DNA from: Anaerolineaceae bacterium | GTDB lineage: Bacteria; Chloroflexota; Anaerolineae; Anaerolineales; Anaerolineaceae | DNA: 64,000 bases | Reading direction: 5' to 3' | Assembly (NCBI GenBank): GCA_002702705.1 | Contig: PABH01000057.1 | Coordinates: 116,393 to 180,392, forward strand | In this document: positions 34,879-44,224 of the stretch, piece by piece | How positions within the stretch are numbered: position 1 is the first letter of the stretch | Layout of the letters: each line of letters starts with the position of its first letter | Position numbers and translations under genes: made by a program | Notes under the pieces: generated by a model | The model's input: only the letters and a program-made list of their open reading frames with translations | Databases searched by the model: none | What the model was told of the DNA's origin: nothing

Positions 34879-34945
34879 TTATCCCTCTTTTGCAAACAAG
34901 CATTTTGAGTATTCCGCTTCAATTAAGTCAATTTGATGGTTTCAT
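34879..34945 (-). pseudogene. 3' remnant of an RlmI-like methyltransferase gene
   Basis: On the minus strand the last codons read NHQIDLIEAEYSKCLFAKEG then stop, matching the C-terminus of the intact methyltransferase at 41887-43137 (DHPVGFKEGEYLKCLFAKVI). DNA identity is high in the stretch CTTTTGCAAACAA-CATTTT. The frame is closed by a TGA directly upstream of these codons and no further similarity continues, so only a fragment remains. Confidence 0.5.
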
Positions 34946-35323
34946 GAAATCCCGTTATGGTCAATTTTCATCAGTGGATGACCACCCATAGAAGATTTTG
35001 GAGAATCAATGCAAAAAAGTACTGCCATCTCCTTAACTGGATCAGGCAGTCTCTATAAAGGTCCCAAACGGCTTTAGAACAACGAATTCGGCCTGGGCTA
35101 ATCGGTCATACTTCCTAAAATATTTATATGATCTTCTCCTTGTTAATCACCTTCTATTTTTTATGAAGTATTCGTGCATCTTAACATAAGGGGTAACTAG
35201 GGAAATCCCTACTGCAATTTGCTGATTCTCCTAATTGAAAATACCCCTCTTTCCACTTATATTAAATCTTATACAGGGGTAAACCAATCGTATATTACTA
35301 GAATTATTAAGAGAGTTACATTG
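34946..35323. other. Gap upstream of the ABC exporter
   Basis: About 380 bp without a supported gene. ACTGCC (35021-35026) and GGCAGT (35045-35050) form a stem with a T-run on the minus strand, but no leftward gene needs it. No clear promoter for the ABC genes was fixed. Confidence 0.4.
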
Positions 35324-36301
35324 ATGATTGATTCATATAAAAATATAAACGAACCAAATTGGATTATTGAAGCCAATGCATTAACAAAAAATTTTAATAA
35401 ACAGGTGGCAGTGGAAGACCTATCCGTTCAAATCCCACAAAACGCCATTTTTGGATTTATCGGACCAAGTGGCAGTGGAAAAACCACAACGGTACGTTTA
35501 CTGCTCGGTATTTACCCGCCTTCATCTGGTGATGTAGAGGTATTTGGTCATAAACCACATCGTTTTACCCAAAACGACCGGCGGAAGATTGGTTATATGC
35601 CACAATTATTCATATTACAAGATGGCCTTACGGTCCGGCAAAATCTTTCCTTTACGGCTTCCTTATACGGTTTAATCCGCCATCGAAAAAAGCGCATCAA
35701 AGAAACATTAAATCTCGTGGAATTAACTGGTCACGAAAAAAAACGCGCCAGAGATTTGTCAGGTGGAATGCAGCGTCGACTAAGCCTTGCTGCTGCTCTA
35801 CTGCATTCACCGGAACTGATTTTTTTGGATGAGCCCACCGCAGGGATAGATCCCGTATTGAGAAAAAAATTTTGGAATCATTTTCACGAACTAAAAAAAC
35901 AGGGCCACACACTGTTCATAACTACTCAATACGTGGCAGAAGCAGCCTATTGTGATTATGTAGGTGTTATGTCTGATGGACGTTTAATAATGGTCGAAAC
36001 CCCTCAGAATTTAAAAAGAATTGGCATGGGAGGAGAGTTGATTGAATTAATATATGAAAATGAACTAAGGGAAAACCAGATTGAACAAATACGTAACCAA
36101 AACATCATAAAACAGTGGCATATTCAATCGCTGGATCATCAAAGACTTAAGCTGATCGTTGATGATGCTGCTGAAGTTTTACCATTATTACTAAACTGGT
36201 TCCAAGAAAATGAGATAACCGTTAAAGAAGCACAAAAATTGGAGCCCACATTTGACGATGTTTTTGTTCAATTAATTGAAAGGCATCGAAAAAATGCGTG
36301 A
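35324..36301 (+). CDS. ABC-2-type exporter ATP-binding protein
   Basis: A 325-residue ATPase. Walker A GPSGSGKTT, signature LSGGMQRR and Walker B LIFLDEPTAGIDP are intact; the C-terminal extension (about residues 230-325) is the kind found in CcmA/drug-exporter ATPases. ATG 35324 with AAGAGAG upstream is chosen over an upstream frame lacking an SD. The permease gene overlaps by 8 bp, so they form one exporter for an unknown, perhaps hydrophobic, substrate. Confidence 0.9.
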   Translation: MIDSYKNINEPNWIIEANALTKNFNKQVAVEDLSVQIPQNAIFGFIGPSGSGKTTTVRLLLGIYPPSSGDVEVFGHKPHRFTQNDRRKIGYMPQLFILQDGLTVRQNLSFTASLYGLIRHRKKRIKETLNLVELTGHEKKRARDLSGGMQRRLSLAAALLHSPELIFLDEPTAGIDPVLRKKFWNHFHELKKQGHTLFITTQYVAEAAYCDYVGVMSDGRLIMVETPQNLKRIGMGGELIELIYENELRENQIEQIRNQNIIKQWHIQSLDHQRLKLIVDDAAEVLPLLLNWFQENEITVKEAQKLEPTFDDVFVQLIERHRKNA

Positions 36302-37718
36302 TCTTTTTTATAACATTATTCGTTTTTTTGTTCGAATCTCAGCCTTTATTTCCAAAGAATTTTTTTCTGTGATTAGTCAACCACGTCTGATCGGGGTTTT
36401 GGTTTTAGGCCCATTTTTGATTTTATTTATTTTTGGTATCAGTTACCAAAACACATATCAAAATCTACGGACAACCATTGTTGTTCCAAATGAAAAAGAC
36501 ATTGAAGAATATGTAAAACGTTTTGCAGACCAAGCCATTCCAAACATTGAGATTTCAATGGTTACTACGGAAGAAACACAGGCGATTTCCGATTTAAAAA
36601 ACCGGAAAATCGACTTGGTAATGGTAGTCCCACCCAATATTTCTGAAAATATGAAATCGAACAAAACTTCCGTTTTTAAATTCTATCATCAGGAAATAGA
36701 TCCTTTTGAAATAAGTTATGTGGATATCATAACAAACCGCTTAACGCAACAAACGAATCGAGATATATTAATAACAACCGTTGAACAAAGCAAAAAGATA
36801 GCACAGGATTATCGGGCAAAAATTCAAGATACCCCAAATGTTGAAGAAAAATTAGCAGAGTTGGACAATTCCACCGAAGCCCTCGCTTCCATCGATCCGG
36901 AGTCAGCCAACGCACCTGCCGTATTATGGTTTTTATTACAATCCTTAAGCACCAAGGAAGAGATTTCCTTGACAAATAATGAGGAAAATCTGACCCAAAA
37001 CGCTGAAACAGAACTTAAATTGATAGATAGTCAACTTGCAAATTTTGTTGAAATGGATTCAAAAGTTTTGGTCGAGCCATTTCAACATGAAACGCTCTCT
37101 TTAAGTGAGGGACAAATTGAACCCGTCCATTTTTATATACCATCCGTATTAGCACTTTTATTACAGCATATTGCACTATCGTTGGCGGCTCTATCTATTG
37201 TTTCCGAACGCTTTGTTGGTACGATGGAAATTATGCGTGCCTCTCCGGCGAATGCATTTGAGATCTTATTAGGTAAATACCTTAGTTTTTTACTTTTTAT
37301 AGGAATTTTGACCGGATTATTAATTGCCTTACTTACCTTTGGATTAGGGATTCCAATGCTTGGCAGTTGGATTGATTTTACGATGGTTTCAGTTTTGATA
37401 ATTTTGGTTTCGCTTGGTTTTGGATTTCTTATCTCTAATCTGGTTCAAAGTGACAGCCAGGCCGTCCAATTTTCGATGGTCTTTTTACTTGGCAGCATAT
37501 TTTTCTCTGGTTTCTTTTTACAGCTTTACCAACTTCGCTGGCCTGCCAAAATTATTTCGTGGATTTTACCAGCCACATACGGCATTAAAACGCTGCAGGA
37601 TGTAATGCTGCGTGGAATTCAACCCCAAATGCAATTATTATTAATTTTAGCAGGAATGGCTGTTGTGCTCTTTCTCATCAATTGGATTAGGTTAAACCGG
37701 TTATTGATTCAACGGTAA
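36294..37718 (+). CDS. ABC-2-type exporter permease with large extracytoplasmic domain
   Basis: A 474-residue permease. One N-terminal membrane helix (PRLIGVLVLGPFLILFIFGISY) is followed by a soluble, partly helical region of about 230 residues (ENLTQNAETELKLIDSQLANF), then five C-terminal helices beginning LALLLQHIALSLAALSIVSERF and ending LILAGMAVVLFLINWI. This matches ABC2_membrane_3/YhgE-like exporters. Start at ATG 36294 overlaps the ATPase stop; no terminator is evident after it. Confidence 0.86.
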   Translation: MRDLFYNIIRFFVRISAFISKEFFSVISQPRLIGVLVLGPFLILFIFGISYQNTYQNLRTTIVVPNEKDIEEYVKRFADQAIPNIEISMVTTEETQAISDLKNRKIDLVMVVPPNISENMKSNKTSVFKFYHQEIDPFEISYVDIITNRLTQQTNRDILITTVEQSKKIAQDYRAKIQDTPNVEEKLAELDNSTEALASIDPESANAPAVLWFLLQSLSTKEEISLTNNEENLTQNAETELKLIDSQLANFVEMDSKVLVEPFQHETLSLSEGQIEPVHFYIPSVLALLLQHIALSLAALSIVSERFVGTMEIMRASPANAFEILLGKYLSFLLFIGILTGLLIALLTFGLGIPMLGSWIDFTMVSVLIILVSLGFGFLISNLVQSDSQAVQFSMVFLLGSIFFSGFFLQLYQLRWPAKIISWILPATYGIKTLQDVMLRGIQPQMQLLLILAGMAVVLFLINWIRLNRLLIQR

Positions 37719-37998
37719 AGGAAAATCGCTTCTTAATCCTAACCACATCGTTTAATTAATAACAATGGGTGCAGAGATCCAAATTTTTATTCTTCACCAT
37801 AGATTAATCCCATTGTTTATTGTGTGTATTTAGGTTTTTCATATAGAACCATCTTTTATTATTTTTTGTAATAAACAAGGGTTTAGAATGGTTTGAGCAA
37901 ATTCTATAATTTTATATAATCATTAAAGGGCTGTGAATATATCGTTCATAAGGAGAGTTAAATTATTACTTTTTTATTAATATACAAAGGAAGTTCAA

Positions 37999-40413
37999 AT
38001 GAAAGACGTTAAAAACCTCGTTGCAAAAATGACACTGGAAGAGAAAGCATCTATGTGTTCGGGGTTAAATTTTTGGTACTTAAAGGGAATTGATCGTCTG
38101 GGTATTCCCTCGATAATGGTTACAGATGGACCACACGGTCTTCGAAAACAAGCTAGGGATGCGGATCATATTGGTTTGAACGAAAGTATCCCTGCTACTT
38201 GTTTCCCAACCGCATCTGCATTAGCTGCTACCTGGAATCGGGATTTGATCTATCAGGTAGGAGTTGCCTTAGGGGAGGAAACGAAGCAAGAAAAAGTAGG
38301 TGTCATTTTAGGGCCTGCGGTTAACATTAAACGTTCACCACTTTGTGGACGAAATTTTGAATATTTTTCTGAAGATCCCTATCTTACCGGAGAACTCGCG
38401 AAAAGCTATATCCAAGGTGTTCAAAGTTTAGGAGTAGGAACATCTTTAAAACACTACGCTGTTAATAACCAGGAATACAAACGGATGACAATCGATGCTA
38501 TTGTTGATGAAAGGGCATTGCGTGAAATTTATTTGCCTGGTTATGAAATTGCAGTAAAAGAAGCTCAACCCTGGACTGTAATGGGAGCTTATAATAAGCT
38601 CAATGGCACCTATTGTTGCGAAAATAAAACCTTAATGACCAATATCTTAAAAGAAGAATGGGGGCACGAAGGATTGGTTGTTACAGACTGGGGAGCCATG
38701 AATGACCAGGTAGAAGCTTTAAAAGCAGGCGTGGAACTACAGATGCCGGGTACCCATAAAAGCAATGATGCAAATATTGTGGCTGCAGTAAAAACAGGTG
38801 TTTTAGAGGAAGCGACCCTAGGCCGTGCTGTCGAACGTATTCTTACCCTCATTTTCAAAGCGGAGAAATCTCTATCTACAGATTATACCTACGATAAAGA
38901 AGCCCATCATCTATTAGCCCGTCAGGCTGCTGCTGAGGGTGCGGTTTTGCTTAAAAACGAAGAACAGATTTTACCCCTTAAACCTGGCCTAAAAATTGGC
39001 CTAATTGGTCGTTTTGCTAAATACCCACGGTATCAAGGGGCAGGTAGTTCTTTGATTAACCCCAGACAATTAGATAATCTCTATGATGAATTAATCAATC
39101 TTATCGGTGAGGAAAATGTAAACTATGCGGATGGATATACTGAAAGAGGTCATACCGTTGAGGAGACATTACTTCAAGAGGCACTTAACGTGGCCAGCCA
39201 AACAGATGTGGTTGTGATTTGTGCCGGGTTAACTGAGCTTTATGAAACAGAAGGTGTTGACCGTAACCATATGAAGATGCCGGTTGGGCATAACGCCTTA
39301 ATCGATACGATATCCACAGCGCATAATAAGGTGATTGTTGTATTAAGTAACGGTTCTCCAGTGGAGATGCCTTGGGTGGAGAAAGTTTCAGCAATTTTGG
39401 AAGCCTATTTGGGAGGACAAGCTGGAGCAGGGGCCATCGCTGATATTCTGGTAGGAAAAACGAACCCAAGCGGCAAACTAGCTGAAACTTTTCCAAATCA
39501 ATTGGAAGACAACCCTTCTTTTTCCAATTTTCCGGGTGGGCCAGCGATTGTCGAATATCGTGAAAGTATATATATTGGTTACCGTTATTACGATAAAGTT
39601 GATCAAGCCGTACTTTATCCATTCGGGTATGGTCTAAGTTACACTCAGTTTGAATATCATGATCTCAATTTAATCAAATCTCAAAATACTACAGAGGATT
39701 GGTTAACGGTTACTTTCAAAATTAAGAATACTGGCTTGGTTGCTGGTAAAGAAATCGCCCAAGTATATGTTCGTGATATTGAATCTTCTGTATTTCGTCC
39801 ACCAAAGGAACTAAAAGGTTTTTCAAAAGTAAATTTACAACCAGGTGAAGAAAAGGAAATCACAATTCATTTGGATCAGCGTGCTTTTGCTTTTTATGAT
39901 GTCACTCAAAAAGATTGGATTGTTGAATCAGGTGAATTTGAAATTTTAGTCGGTGCCTCCTCTCAAGATATTCGTTTAAAAGGGACTACGCTCATCAAAT
40001 CATCACAAAAAGTCATTTCGCCAAAGGACCAGGAAAAACTAGACGTTTATTACAACTTAACCAAAGAAAACCAAATTTCCAAAGCTGATTTTGAAGCATT
40101 ATTGGGTCACGCCCTTCCTCCAAATCAAAATCTTAAAAAAGGGCAGTACACCATTAATACACCAATTTGCGAGATGAGCGATTCATTTATTGGCCGGCAA
40201 CTGCATCGTCTGATGAAAAAACAAATCGTGAAGGTGACCCAAGAACAGGAAGGTACACCACTGGCTATCTTGATGGAAGCCATGGTGAATGACTTGCCAC
40301 TCCGGGGAATTCTGATGATGGGAGGTCCATTGAGCCGGAATAAATTGGAAGCCCTGTTGTTAATGATTAACGGTCACTTTTTAAAAGGATTAATGGCTTG
40401 GTTTAAACGTTAA
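37999..40413 (+). CDS. GH3 beta-glucosidase-like glycoside hydrolase
   Basis: An 804-residue family 3 glycoside hydrolase with no signal peptide, so cytoplasmic. The (beta/alpha)8 domain has KHYAVNNQE and the nucleophile Asp230 in GLVVTDWGAMND; the second domain holds RYQGAGSSLINP and GLTELYETEGVDR. A fibronectin-III-like domain follows (about residues 560-635, ending PPKELKGFSK and LQPGEEKEITIHL). A C-terminal stretch of about 100 residues after that is not typical for the family and has no recognised motif. Likely hydrolyses beta-linked gluco-oligosaccharides imported by other loci. SD AAGGAAG 6 nt before ATG. Confidence 0.92.
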   Translation: MKDVKNLVAKMTLEEKASMCSGLNFWYLKGIDRLGIPSIMVTDGPHGLRKQARDADHIGLNESIPATCFPTASALAATWNRDLIYQVGVALGEETKQEKVGVILGPAVNIKRSPLCGRNFEYFSEDPYLTGELAKSYIQGVQSLGVGTSLKHYAVNNQEYKRMTIDAIVDERALREIYLPGYEIAVKEAQPWTVMGAYNKLNGTYCCENKTLMTNILKEEWGHEGLVVTDWGAMNDQVEALKAGVELQMPGTHKSNDANIVAAVKTGVLEEATLGRAVERILTLIFKAEKSLSTDYTYDKEAHHLLARQAAAEGAVLLKNEEQILPLKPGLKIGLIGRFAKYPRYQGAGSSLINPRQLDNLYDELINLIGEENVNYADGYTERGHTVEETLLQEALNVASQTDVVVICAGLTELYETEGVDRNHMKMPVGHNALIDTISTAHNKVIVVLSNGSPVEMPWVEKVSAILEAYLGGQAGAGAIADILVGKTNPSGKLAETFPNQLEDNPSFSNFPGGPAIVEYRESIYIGYRYYDKVDQAVLYPFGYGLSYTQFEYHDLNLIKSQNTTEDWLTVTFKIKNTGLVAGKEIAQVYVRDIESSVFRPPKELKGFSKVNLQPGEEKEITIHLDQRAFAFYDVTQKDWIVESGEFEILVGASSQDIRLKGTTLIKSSQKVISPKDQEKLDVYYNLTKENQISKADFEALLGHALPPNQNLKKGQYTINTPICEMSDSFIGRQLHRLMKKQIVKVTQEQEGTPLAILMEAMVNDLPLRGILMMGGPLSRNKLEALLLMINGHFLKGLMAWFKR

Positions 40414-40785
40414 TTTCAAAATTTTTAATCTATTGTTGAAACAACTAAGAATAATTCATACCCAAAATAAACGTTACATCTTATCCCAACAAACAATAGC
40501 CAAACGAATTAAATTAATTATTTACCGCCATTAATTGACATAAGCCTCAGACTTGATAAGAACCTATCTTTTTGGCAAAAATCATATAAGGGTTTGAAAT
40601 GCAAAAAAGAAAATCAACTTATAAATTTTTATTCAATCCAACCGCATAAAGTTAAAACTCCCACTATGCTGCTGTTCATGATGATAATAAGAAGATTGTT
40701 GAAACTTGTTTCAATGTACCATGTTTATTTTTTTAACAAATACTTATTTTTACACTATCTTTGAGTCATCCTTAAGGAGGAAAGT
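40414..40785. other. Gap between GH3 gene and ZIP transporter with inverted repeat
   Basis: No gene supported. TTGAAAC-TT-GTTTCAA (40699-40714) is a perfect inverted repeat upstream of a possible promoter TTAACA (40733-40738), 17 nt, TATCTT (40756-40761). GTTGAAACAAC near 40436 is a related palindrome. No terminator for the GH3 gene was recognised. Confidence 0.5.
40699..40714. promoter_or_regulatory. Inverted repeat upstream of the ZIP transporter, possible metal-regulator site
   Basis: TTGAAAC-TT-GTTTCAA lies about 70 bp upstream of the ZIP start and just upstream of the candidate -35. Position and symmetry fit a repressor site (Fur/Zur/MntR-like), but the sequence does not match a consensus I can name. 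Confidence 0.4.
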
Positions 40786-41598
40786 ATGTTTGAGGCATTT
40801 AAGTCAATGAATCCAGTGCTCCTTGCATTTTTTGCGACACTATTTACATGGGGTGTTACCGCATTAGGTGCTGCTCTTGTTTTTTTCTTTAAAACAATTA
40901 ATCAAAAGATTCTTAATGCAATGTTAGGGTTTGCAGCCGGTGTGATGATAGCAGCAAGTTTTTGGTCATTACTAAACCCAGCCATAGCTATGGCGGAAGC
41001 CATGGGTAAGTCTCCTGTTATTCCTGCAATTACAGGATTTCTTGGTGGTGGCCTATTTCTTTTTCTTATTGATCGTTTACTACCGCATCTCCATATAGGA
41101 CTAGAGACAAATCAAGTGGAAGGTATTAAAACATCTTGGCAGAGAAGCACACTTCTTGTAACTGCTATCACGCTCCATAATATTCCTGAAGGTTTAGCAG
41201 TCGGAGTTGCTTTTGGAGCTATTGGAATTTTAGGATCACCTGCAACATTTAGCGCTGCGGTTGCACTTGCAATTGGCATCGGTCTTCAGAATTTTCCAGA
41301 AGGTGCAGCTGTTTCCATTCCCCTTCGTAGGGAAGGTTTATCGAGATTCAAAAGCTTCATTTTTGGCCAGGTATCTGGAATTGTTGAACCAATTGCTGGT
41401 GTTTTAGGAGCATTATTAGTTATATCTGTTCAGCCCATACTTCCTTATGCCTTATCATTTGCCGCTGGTGCAATGATATATGTGGTTATTGAAGAACTTA
41501 TACCAGAAGCTCAACAACATGGAAGTTCAGATTTCTCCACAATTGGTGGAATGATTGGTTTTGCAGTGATGATGTTGCTTGATGTTGCTTTTGGATAA
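40786..41598 (+). CDS. ZIP-family divalent metal transporter
   Basis: A 270-residue importer of zinc or similar metals (GufA/ZupT type). Eight hydrophobic helices; TM4 has TLHNIPEGLAVGVA and TM5 GLQNFPEGAAVSIPLR, the metal-binding pair of HNxPEG motifs. A short loop near residues 105-125 carries few histidines. A strong SD, AAGGAGG, 6 nt before ATG. Monocistronic in appearance. Confidence 0.92.
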   Translation: MFEAFKSMNPVLLAFFATLFTWGVTALGAALVFFFKTINQKILNAMLGFAAGVMIAASFWSLLNPAIAMAEAMGKSPVIPAITGFLGGGLFLFLIDRLLPHLHIGLETNQVEGIKTSWQRSTLLVTAITLHNIPEGLAVGVAFGAIGILGSPATFSAAVALAIGIGLQNFPEGAAVSIPLRREGLSRFKSFIFGQVSGIVEPIAGVLGALLVISVQPILPYALSFAAGAMIYVVIEELIPEAQQHGSSDFSTIGGMIGFAVMMLLDVAFG

Positions 41599-41886
41599 AA
41601 ATATTCATTTTACAACTTCTTCAACCTGACTCGGATATGTCAAGATTCTTGCTTTTTGTCGTTATGCTGGTCGGCAAGAATCACACCATGCCACCTCGCA
41701 GGTTAAGCATATGTTGGCGTTTTCTTATTTTCTTTTTAAGGAAAATCATCATGACAAAAGAAAAACTAGAAAACAATCAGATTTGAGTCTATGTGCTGGC
41801 GTTGAGGCTATTTAATATCTTCTTCTTAATATCAATTTAATATCAATGGCGGTTTTTATTTACCAAACTATATCGCAATTGGTTTT

Positions 41887-43137
41887 TCAAATCACTTTTG
41901 CAAACAAACATTTTAAATACTCCCCCTCTTTAAACCCAACCGGATGATCCAAACCATGACCACTACGTTCAATTTCAATCAGCGAACGTCCCTCACCGGT
42001 GGCAGTGTTTTGAATCCCTGAAAAAAATGATTGCGCATCAACCCGACTGGAGCAGGAAGCCTGGACCAGGGTTCCGCCGGATTTTAAGACCGCTAACCCA
42101 GCGCGAGTTAAACGATCGTAAGCATTTAAAGCGTTCTTAACTTGATCTTGTTTGTGTGCAAACATCGGGGGATCAAGAATAACGACATCAAACCTTTGAT
42201 TCCGTTTTGCCATTTCAGCTAATACAACAAACACATCAGCGGGTATGCCAGTATGTTGGGATCGTTGAATGTTTTCAAAATGCAGGTTATGTTCCCAATT
42301 TCGCTTTGCGGCGGCTATCGCAGGGGCACTGATGTCTACACTTACCACTTCACTTGCTCCACCACGCCCAGCATAAACTGAAAAACCGCCCGTATATGCA
42401 AAACAATTTAAAATCGACTTGCCTGCCGATAATTTTTCTACACTTAATCTATTTTCACGTTGATCAAGAAAAAATCCTGTTTTTTGTCCAATGATTGGTT
42501 CCGCTTCAAAAACCAGTCCATTTTCCAAAAACAATATTGGTCCATTTAAAGGATCTCCCTGTAAAATCGCCCCATCCGTTAAACCGTATAAAAGATCAGG
42601 CTCCTTCATTAACCCTCTGCTGAGCCTTAACACCAATCTACGATAAGAAATTACTTCTGGAAATATGGAAATCAATGGGTCCAAATAAGGCAGCCATGCC
42701 AGACTGTACAACTTCATCACCAAGGTATCCGCATAACGATCCAAAACCAAACCGGGAAAACCATCATTTTCACCAAAAATAACCCGATATCCATTTGTTT
42801 CCCTAGCCAGCGGCTGTTGGGTTAACGGCTGCCGTATTTTTACAGCTTGAATAATTTTTTCTAAAAACCAATCCTGATTTATTTCGGTAGGTGAGTGAAA
42901 AACCAAAACACGTACTCGAATCACAGACGTAGGATCATACAGTCCCACCGCTAAAAAACGCCGTTTTTGATCAAAAATAACCGCAAGATCACCAGGATTT
43001 CCCTCATGGCTTTGATGGATAATTGAGTTTTCGAATATCCAGGGGTGACCCCGTCGAAGGGATCGTTCTGCGGCGGCATTCACACGCAATCCAATTCGTT
43101 TTTCCGCTGGTTTTGGTAAGGTTTTGTAAGATTCCAT
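41887..43137 (-). CDS. RlmI-like 23S rRNA (cytosine-C5) methyltransferase
   Basis: A 416-residue class I SAM-dependent methyltransferase. The N-terminal PUA domain (RRGHPWIFENSI ... PGDLAVIFD) precedes the RlmI-type middle and the Rossmann domain: FLDQRENR, LNCFAYTGGFSVYA, SVDISAPAIAAAKRN and the catalytic-loop VILDPPMFA. C-terminus EGEYLKCLFAKVI is partly duplicated at 34879-34945. TATAAT on the minus strand (43149-43144) lies 6 nt before the ATG with no SD, suggesting a leaderless transcript. The exact rRNA target is inferred from the family. Confidence 0.9.
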   Translation of the reverse strand: MESYKTLPKPAEKRIGLRVNAAAERSLRRGHPWIFENSIIHQSHEGNPGDLAVIFDQKRRFLAVGLYDPTSVIRVRVLVFHSPTEINQDWFLEKIIQAVKIRQPLTQQPLARETNGYRVIFGENDGFPGLVLDRYADTLVMKLYSLAWLPYLDPLISIFPEVISYRRLVLRLSRGLMKEPDLLYGLTDGAILQGDPLNGPILFLENGLVFEAEPIIGQKTGFFLDQRENRLSVEKLSAGKSILNCFAYTGGFSVYAGRGGASEVVSVDISAPAIAAAKRNWEHNLHFENIQRSQHTGIPADVFVVLAEMAKRNQRFDVVILDPPMFAHKQDQVKNALNAYDRLTRAGLAVLKSGGTLVQASCSSRVDAQSFFSGIQNTATGEGRSLIEIERSGHGLDHPVGFKEGEYLKCLFAKVI

Positions 43138-43331
43138 CTCTGAATTATAGACCCTTTTAGAATGTTTGATTCTATTAAATTCCGCCAGTCAATCATTTAA
43201 AAGCGTTTTTGTACTTTATTTATCGATAATGACTGATGTCGATGATCGGGTCTTTATTAATGAAAACACCACAATTGTATTGTTGTAAATTTATTCGAAA
43301 TGACTTCTAAAACGGATTACAATACCTGAAG

Positions 43332-44123
43332 ATGAAATTAACTTCTGTTTTTACTTTTTTACTGTTACTTATCACAGCTTGTACACCACAGGTTTCCACC
43401 AACCTTGTCATAACGGATAAACCCACCTCAATTTCCACACAAACTCAAATCCCATCCCCTACTGCGACCATTACGCCAACCCAAACAACAACAAAAACGC
43501 CAACACCATCCCCAAGTCCTACACCTTCGATTACACCCACTGCAACTTTTACTCCAGTGCCAACCTATCAAATATTACGAGGGGAAGTGAACGTAGCCCA
43601 CGTAAGTTGTTTTTATGGGCCTAGCAATGTTTATCTTTATAAATATGGTTTGGTCGGCGGCAGCAATTTAGAGATTATAGGGCAAAATTTAGATACTGAT
43701 TATCTTAAAGTACAAGCGATCGGCGGAAACAACCCTTGTTGGATGAACAGTCAGTGGATGAACATTCAAGGAAGTGCAAGTTTAATTCAACCGATAAATG
43801 CTGAAGATGTAGTTTTACCATCTTCACCGTATTACGGTCCACCGTCCGGGCAAAACGCCGTCAGGGATGAGGACCAAGTCACCATCAGTTGGAATTGGTT
43901 TGGTTTACGAGCTGGAGACGACTCTGAACAGTACCCTTACCTGATTGAAGCATGGTTATGCCTGGATGGAAACATCACATTTACTCCAATCGGTACGTGG
44001 GAAAATATTGTCACAGTAACCGATCAAGCCGGTTGTTCCGAACCATCTCATGCCAGGTTGTACGCGGTCGAAAAACATGGATACACACCCTACGTTGAAA
44101 TACCTTGGCCGACACTTCCATAG
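43332..44123 (+). CDS. Lipoprotein with Thr/Pro linker and SH3-like domain (paralogue)
   Basis: A 263-residue paralogue of the lipoprotein at 20445-21251: lipobox LITAC, Thr/Pro/Ser linker to about residue 80, an SH3-like part (VSCFYGPSNVYLYKYGL), and a fibronectin-like end (QVTISWNWFG ... VEKHGYTPYVEIPWP). TACAAT (43318-43323) lies 8 nt before ATG with no SD, so this too may be leaderless. Probably surface-anchored glycan or cell-wall binding; no enzymatic motif. Confidence 0.84.
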   Translation: MKLTSVFTFLLLLITACTPQVSTNLVITDKPTSISTQTQIPSPTATITPTQTTTKTPTPSPSPTPSITPTATFTPVPTYQILRGEVNVAHVSCFYGPSNVYLYKYGLVGGSNLEIIGQNLDTDYLKVQAIGGNNPCWMNSQWMNIQGSASLIQPINAEDVVLPSSPYYGPPSGQNAVRDEDQVTISWNWFGLRAGDDSEQYPYLIEAWLCLDGNITFTPIGTWENIVTVTDQAGCSEPSHARLYAVEKHGYTPYVEIPWPTLP

Positions 44124-44224
44124 ATTTTCCGCAGACCCACAAGCCAAAACTACCCAACCGACCAGTACAATTAACGCAATAATTCGGTATACTAACCGGA
44201 CAAATAAGATTTATAAGAGGTTTA

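Noticed and set aside
41644..41682. 9-bp inverted repeat GATTCTTGC/GCAAGAATC after the ZIP gene
   Set aside because: The loop is 21 nt and no T-tract follows on either strand; too weak to call a terminator or mobile-element end.
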